Source of the DNA: Ganoderma boninense | Lineage: Eukaryota; Basidiomycota; Agaricomycetes; Polyporales; Polyporaceae | Length of the DNA stretch: 23,126 nt | Direction: 5' to 3' | NCBI GenBank assembly: GCA_002900995.3 | Contig: PJEW03000043.1 | Span: 1 to 23,126, forward strand | Part shown: one piece after another, positions 18,901 through 23,126 of the stretch | Position numbering within the stretch: position 1 is the stretch's first letter | Layout of the letters: each line of letters begins with the position of its first letter | Translations under genes and position numbers: made by a program | The notes under the pieces: generated by a model | What the model was told of the DNA's origin: nothing | What the model saw: only the letters and a program-made list of their open reading frames with translations | Database searches by the model: none

Positions 18901-19473
18901 GTCGTCCTCTTCGTCATCCCCACCCTGGCCATTGCCTGCCTGTGAACCACTAGAGTCCAGGGCTGGACCATCCCGAGCTTCCGCAACCGTTCCTCCATCG
19001 TTGCCCGAACCACCGGCTACCTCTGCGGCAGCATCGCCTCTACCTGCGATCGCACCCACATTCTCGTCCTGAGCACTGCCAACTCCCTCCTCAACCACAT
19101 TGTCGATCACATCTTCCGCATCCACTTGCAAAGCGGTGTCGAATTTGTCGTAATCATTGAAATCGTCTGGTGCGTACCCGCTGTAGTAATCGCCTTTGAA
19201 AGGTTGGGCTAGAGGCTCCAGTTCTGGATCTTGATTGTCGCCATCGGTCTGGGGGGATGGAGAACGTGAAGTGAACGATGAGGGAGATGTCGATGGAGAG
19301 GCCGAGTTATGGGAGGAAGCGCGATATCATTCCTCCATGTCGTGCACAGCGACGCACGCCGGTTTTGCTGTCTGGCGAAGATGTTGCCAGTAACCTGTGG
19401 TCGTGAACTTCCATTGGCATCCGGTGCACCGCTGCGTATGCTTGCGCAAACACTTTTTGGACTTTGGGGACAT
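15908..19473 (-). pseudogene. Plavaka-type DNA transposase, multi-exon pseudogene
   Basis: Exons on the minus strand: 19473-18502, 18444-18136, 18079-16318, 16260-15908; introns of 57, 56 and 57 nt with GT-AG ends that keep the frame (about 1131 codons). The N-terminus has a C2H2-like TGCQWKF...H...C, then a long acidic linker, then WKVARWAKMRGPGSTAVTKL, LGLSFKNTRELN, FAPERHYADADHTVR and HTGRWWWDTQ. The core has SSDKTQLTVFGNKTAYP, GDYPEQLLITCCKNGTCPKC and YTERLHIDFAKDAYR, probably supplying the catalytic D, D and E. The C-terminus has AYVEWFTVF and VNPFSD. Stops: TGA 19327-19329, TAA 17426-17428, TAG 17057-17059, TAG 16835-16837, fitting CGA, CAA, CAG and TGG. An in-frame 18-bp duplication sits in exon 2. 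Start at 19473 is chosen for the MSPKSKKC context; 19635 is an in-frame alternative. Confidence 0.9.
18223..18258 (-). repeat. 18-bp in-frame tandem duplication in the Plavaka gene
   Basis: AAACACTAAGATGCCTGC occurs at 18223-18240 and again at 18241-18258. On the coding strand it doubles six residues (AGILVF) before APERHY. The frame is kept, so it adds residues without breaking the gene. Confidence 0.95.
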
Positions 19474-19760
19474 GGGGGAGGAGTAAGTAATATTGAGTAC
19501 GAAGAGTACACGATGAGCGCGCCTGCGGACACGCGCGGACTCCAAAGTTCTTTGCTGACCCGTTACAAACATGAGCATACTCCCCAGCTTGGGGTCATCC
19601 CGATATCTGGCTTTGACCGTCACTTCAACATCCATAACGCGCCAGCGAATATTTTACTCACCGTTTTCTTTCCACCCTCACTCATCTATACCATAACCTT
19701 TTCCTCAATTCATCAACGCTCTTTTCTTCACACTCCTTTCCTCCACACCCTTACCCAATC
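19474..19760. promoter_or_regulatory. Short intergenic region between divergent genes
   Basis: 287 bp separate the Plavaka start (minus) and the start of the next gene (plus); they would overlap promoters. The part before 19761 is strongly pyrimidine-rich (CTTTCC, CTCACTCATC, CTTCACACTCC), with CTATACCATAACC near 19687 as a weak TATA candidate, typical of fungal promoters. If the Plavaka start is 19635, only 125 bp remain. Confidence 0.45.
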
Positions 19761-21653
19761 ATGGCTCGGCGTCCTCAAGTCATCCTGTCCTCTGATGATG
19801 AAGGTTTGTCTGACTCTCTGCCTGAGCCAACACCCTCAGGCCGAGAGGGAGGCACCTTGCGAGGTTAGTTGTCGCTTATCGACTGCTGGACGCTGAGCTC
19901 GAGGCTGACGTACTCGCTAAGCGCACCACAGCTGCGCTTCGAAAGCCAAGGCTTCTGCAGGTGCGACATTCAGTCACGGCTATTCAATTAATTCAAACTC
20001 ACCTCCCTTAGCCTGGCAGGAGTTCGTGCCCCAGAAGAGGGATCCTGCAAGCAAGGCCAAGGGTCAGTATGACTGTTCAATTGAAATACAAATGACATTC
20101 TCACTCCCTGGCAGTCACAGTGAGCAAGTCCGAGAAGTCAGCAGCAAAGACACACCTGAAAGTGAAACAGACGCACAAGCACCGAGCTCCCGATATGCCC
20201 TTCGACTCCGACGACTCCGAAGATGGTGACCATACCAGTGAGACGTTCGCTGGCCGTGCACCAGACAGGAACCGAAGGCTGGATCACAAGCTCGGCGCTG
20301 AAAGCGGTGTTGGCAAGGCCGCGTCGAAACCCGAGAAGATGAGTGCCAGGACGCGAGCGGGCGCGAGGGCAGCGGAAGACCACAACAGAGAAGCCAGCGA
20401 GGATGAAGAGGACACGGACAAGAACAGTGACGACCAAGCAGAAGATGAACCATCCGAGGACAGTTCGTCAGATAGCGAGTTGGAGGCGTTGGAGAAGAAG
20501 GGGGCAGATGCGCTCGAAGCGCTATTCGACGCCGAGGTGAGTGCGAGCACCCGCTGCCTCTCATCCCGCACCCATGGCTCCCATCGCTTTGCACCTCTTA
20601 GGCCCTGACCTGGGTAGACCAAGATCAAGAGTCCGCGCGCAACGCTGAGGATGAGGACGGCCCAGATCCCATTGAGCACAGCCAAATCCAACACCACAAG
20701 TCCCCTCATACCAGGAAGGGCCCTGACTTGTTGCGCGGGCGGCGCGTCCCATTATCGCCTGCTATCCTCGACCACGATTGCGGCAGTCCTGCGATGTCGG
20801 GGCAAACCAAACGCTCCCGCGCCCCCTCAAGCGATGAGGATGAAGTACGTGTACATTTCATTTGATAACATTGCTGTATCTCATTCTACTGCTCACATCC
20901 AATTTCTCCAGGTACCACTCACCAGAAAGCAAGCGAAGACAGTCGCACGCTCACCCATGTTTGAAGAGGATGACCGCTGAAAGACTACTGCAATGCAGGA
21001 GAAGGAGGATGAACGGTGTCTTAGTCGCAAGCAAAAGCGCATGCAGGCGAGGAAGCAACGAGCAGAGCAGAGTCCTAGAGCGAAGCCCGGAGTGAAGGCG
21101 TCGGATGGTACGTGCCAACGTAGTGTCCGATGGTTCATGATCCCATCCTGTCCGTAGGTCGACCACTCAAGAAGCCGGGCAGCCGTGGCATGGTCTCGCG
21201 TGCGACGAAGCGCAAGCACAATGAGGTGCGTTTATTTTCATGTCTCGATGCTTGCACCTGAGTGAGTCTCTCCCAGGACATCTCATGGGCGGATTCCGAT
21301 CTCAAGCCCGAGGACACCGAATCGGAGAGAACCCCCGCGAAGCGTACGCGCAAGGCACGCCCTAACTTCGAGGTGTGCAACTGCCACACTGCCTTCATGT
21401 CTTGTCTAGCTAACATCCCCTCCCACTGTAGGAGGCCGGCAATAGCGAGGTCGACTCGGATGTCAAACCTGAAGATGATCGCACTGATCTTGTTCTCGAC
21501 CTGAGCAAACAGCGCCTGAGCATCAAGGAACAGCATCCCCGTGTTCGGAGGATTGCAGCCCACACCATCCGCAAGCTGGAGGGACACCTATGCATGGTCC
21601 ATGCGTTTCCAGAGTCAGGAACTGATAGTGTCGCGTTTATGCACCGCGCGCAC
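19761..21653 (+). pseudogene. Divergent nine-exon gene, end resembles DUF6532; truncated
   Basis: Proposed exons: 19761-19803, 19869-19960, 20019-20062, 20115-20536, 20602-20844, 20912-21107, 21158-21225, 21277-21372, 21432-21653. All eight introns are 50-67 nt, GT-AG, and the frame stays open through about 475 codons except one TGA at 20978-20980 (fits CGA). The start ATG follows a pyrimidine-rich leader. Exons 1-8 encode a charged, probably nuclear and disordered protein: acidic runs (EASEDEEDTDKNSDDQAEDE) alternating with Lys/Arg clusters. The last exon turns globular: QHPRVRRIAAHTIRKLEGHL then VHAFPE, which resembles the start of DUF6532 domains common in agaricomycetes near transposons; this family call is from memory. 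The gene is cut at 21654 by foldback copy 2. Confidence 0.6.
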
Positions 21654-21838
21654 CATATGTTGTGGTAATGATACATCATATTACGGTAATATCCCAGGAG
21701 CGTTTTACATCATATTACGGTTAAATGCACGATGTATCATAAGCCCCCGGGGCTTATGCCGGGTTCTACCCAATTAGGCAGAGCCTCCTCCGGGGCCTCC
21801 AGAGAGAGCCCCCATGCTTATCTAAGCCCTTCCGGAGT

Positions 21839-21991
21839 TGCTGTGGCTGTACCCTTTTGCTACTCCCATCAATCCTTGCCTCCCGGGCCTGCTGTGGCTG
21901 TACCCTGTTGTTCCTGCCATCAATTCTGGCCCCCCGGGCCTGCTGTGGCTGTGTCCCCTTGCTTCTCCCATCAATCCTGCCTTCCGGGATG
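21839..21991 (+). repeat. Three tandem 51-bp units in foldback copy 2
   Basis: Units start at 21839, 21890 and 21941, each beginning TGCTGTGGCTGT and carrying CCATCAATYCTKSC and a CCCGGG-like end; a fourth partial CCCATCAAATATC follows near 22009. Copy 1 has related but shorter CCATCAAT units at the same place, so this is the fast-evolving part of the arm. Confidence 0.85.
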
Positions 21992-22273
21992 CCTCCTCCC
22001 ATCAAATATCAACCTCCCGGCTTCCCTGGCCCAATTAGGCAAGTGCCCAGTGCCTGGGAGGTGGGGGACCTTGTTCCCCTTGCTGTTAGGCCATTCTTGG
22101 GCCGTTTCCCTTCATTGTAGGTGCGTTCTGTTCGCATTTTAAAGGCGAACAAAATGTATATACTCAGTTACTACATAGTGGCCCCTACCCAGACCCATAG
22201 TGCCCCCTTATGGTCGACCTAGGGGGCACTGTTTGGTGAATATCTCTTCCGTTTCTTGGCCGTTTTGGGCGCG

Positions 22274-22322
22274 TGAGGGCTCGTTAGATTCGCATTTCTA
22301 ATATGCACCTAACGAGCCCTCA
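22274..22322 (+). repeat. Perfect 14-bp hairpin in the arm of foldback copy 2
   Basis: TGAGGGCTCGTTAG (22274-22287) pairs fully with CTAACGAGCCCTCA (22309-22322), with a small inner GCAT/ATGC pairing in the loop. Copy 1 has a related hairpin at 7380-7434 (GCGAGAGGG with CCCTCTCGC), with the stem sequence changed but the pairing kept. Confidence 0.8.
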
Positions 22323-23016
22323 TGCGTCCAAATCCGTCCAGCGGTCGTCCCGGAGCAGATACCTTTTCCTCCTGGGGAGCAGGTATCTGTATCTCAGCAA
22401 CCCCTGGACCGTTTGCCTTACTGTTTTCACTCACTTGTACGTCTGTTGTACTGCATTTTATGCCATCTATCTACTTGTACACTGATAGTCAGCCCATCAT
22501 GCAGGATGCCCATCAGTATGCAGCCTCTCCTACTTCGACGGCCCATATCTCCACAACGCATGGGCCGTTTTTTGTGCCCGTGGTACACCTGGAAAGCCCT
22601 TACTCATAGCTTTCTAACGAGCCCCTGAACGTCCTGAACGGACCACTGGTCGCCCCGGGAGGCCAACCCTCTCCTCCTGCCCCCATCTTATACTCATCCT
22701 GCTATATCTCAGGCAGTTTTGCACCGTTTCCCCTCATCTCTTTTGCATCGTAGATGTGTATTTACCTGCTACCTGAATCCATAATCATATTTGTTATCAG
22801 GCCAGTGGATCTATTTGGGCTCCCTTATCAGTATCCTCACAGTATACACCCTATGCCCCCCTTGGCCCACCATGGATAGGACATGTAATAGGTCGACTAA
22901 ATAGAGCTAAATGAGGGCTATCCAACGCAACAAGAATCATGCAAAACGGTTGAGAGGAAGCCAACTTATAGCTTGAACAGTTCCTGTTAGCTGGTTTAAG
23001 ACCCTGCCTTCCGGGT

Positions 23017-23041
23017 TAAGACACTTGCCCGGAGTGTCTTA
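23017..23041 (+). repeat. Central hairpin of foldback copy 2
   Basis: TAAGACACT (23017-23025) pairs with AGTGTCTTA (23033-23041) around a 7-base loop. It sits midway between the arm pieces 22921-22950 and 23098-23126, so it is the tip of the foldback. Copy 1 keeps GTAAGACAC twice in its centre. Confidence 0.7.
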
Positions 23042-23126
23042 CTGTTATACAGTGGGTCTACTGGAGTTGAAAAACATCATAACTAGGCCAATACTTGACC
23101 GTTTTGCATGATTCTTGTTGCGTGGA

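Larger units (their letters stand above)
21654..23126. mobile_element. Foldback element, copy 2 (diverged, right end outside window)
   Basis: It starts CATATGTTGTGGTAATGATA, like the left end of copy 1 (CATATGTTGTAGTAATGATG), and shares the GGCCTCC, CTTATCTAAGCC, CCCATCAATCCTG and CATATCTC...GGCCGTTTT blocks in the same order. The centre is reached near 22950-23097, and 23098-23126 is the reverse complement of about 22921-22950, so the right arm begins at the window end. No transposase is seen. It interrupts the last visible exon of the gene at 19761-21653. Confidence 0.8.

Noticed and set aside
20115..20709. Minus-strand open frames of 141-159 codons
   Set aside because: Antisense of the acidic exon of the divergent gene; Ser/Leu-rich composition is the mirror of Glu/Asp/Lys codons.
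21839..21991. CRISPR-like or satellite array
   Set aside because: The 51-bp units are adjacent without spacers, only three in number, and lie inside a fungal foldback element.

Overview
The window looks like transposon-packed nuclear DNA of a filamentous fungus, most likely a basidiomycete of the Agaricomycetes. The reasons are introns of 50-67 bp with GT-AG borders, a Plavaka-type transposase, and Ty3/gypsy chromoviruses ending in a chromodomain. A Rhizoctonia-like host is possible but is only a guess. I see no ordinary single-copy housekeeping gene and no tRNA or rRNA gene. Almost everything is mobile DNA, inserted into older mobile DNA.

Layout. (1) 1-1289 is an AT-rich relic almost without CpG. 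(2) 1290-1613 is the 3' end of an old gypsy pol with the start of its LTR. (3) From 1614 a second, decayed Ty3/gypsy element (element 1) runs rightward: LTR 1614-1972, a shrunken gag, then protease, RT and RNase H to 5058. (4) At 5059-14729 a young 9.7 kb chromovirus (element 2) is inserted into element 1. It has LTRs of 437 and 436 bp and the 5-bp target duplication AGATT. Element 1 resumes in frame at 14730 with its integrase and breaks off near 15697. (5) The gag gene of element 2 is itself split at 6787-9498 by a 2.7 kb foldback element with arms of about 1.1 kb and a 10-bp target duplication. This gives four nested layers: old LTR, element 1, element 2, foldback element. (6) 15908-19473 on the minus strand is a Plavaka transposase pseudogene with four exons and four in-frame stops. 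(7) 19761-21653 on the plus strand is a divergently transcribed nine-exon gene whose end resembles DUF6532 proteins. It is cut at 21654 by a second, diverged copy of the foldback family that runs off the window.

Mechanism and history. Element 2 carries a perfect 11-nt complement between the predicted mRNA 5' end (5318-5328) and the primer-binding position (5498-5508). This is the hallmark of Tf1/sushi-type self-priming, in which no tRNA primer is used. Element 2 pol is open for 1148 codons. Element 1, the Plavaka gene and the divergent gene are broken by stops that are all explained by C-to-T or G-to-A transitions. In element 1 all eight TGA stops can come from CGA, which suggests decay of methylated CpG. 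The two LTRs of element 2 differ mostly by one-base homopolymer indels, so some of its frameshifts may be sequencing errors.
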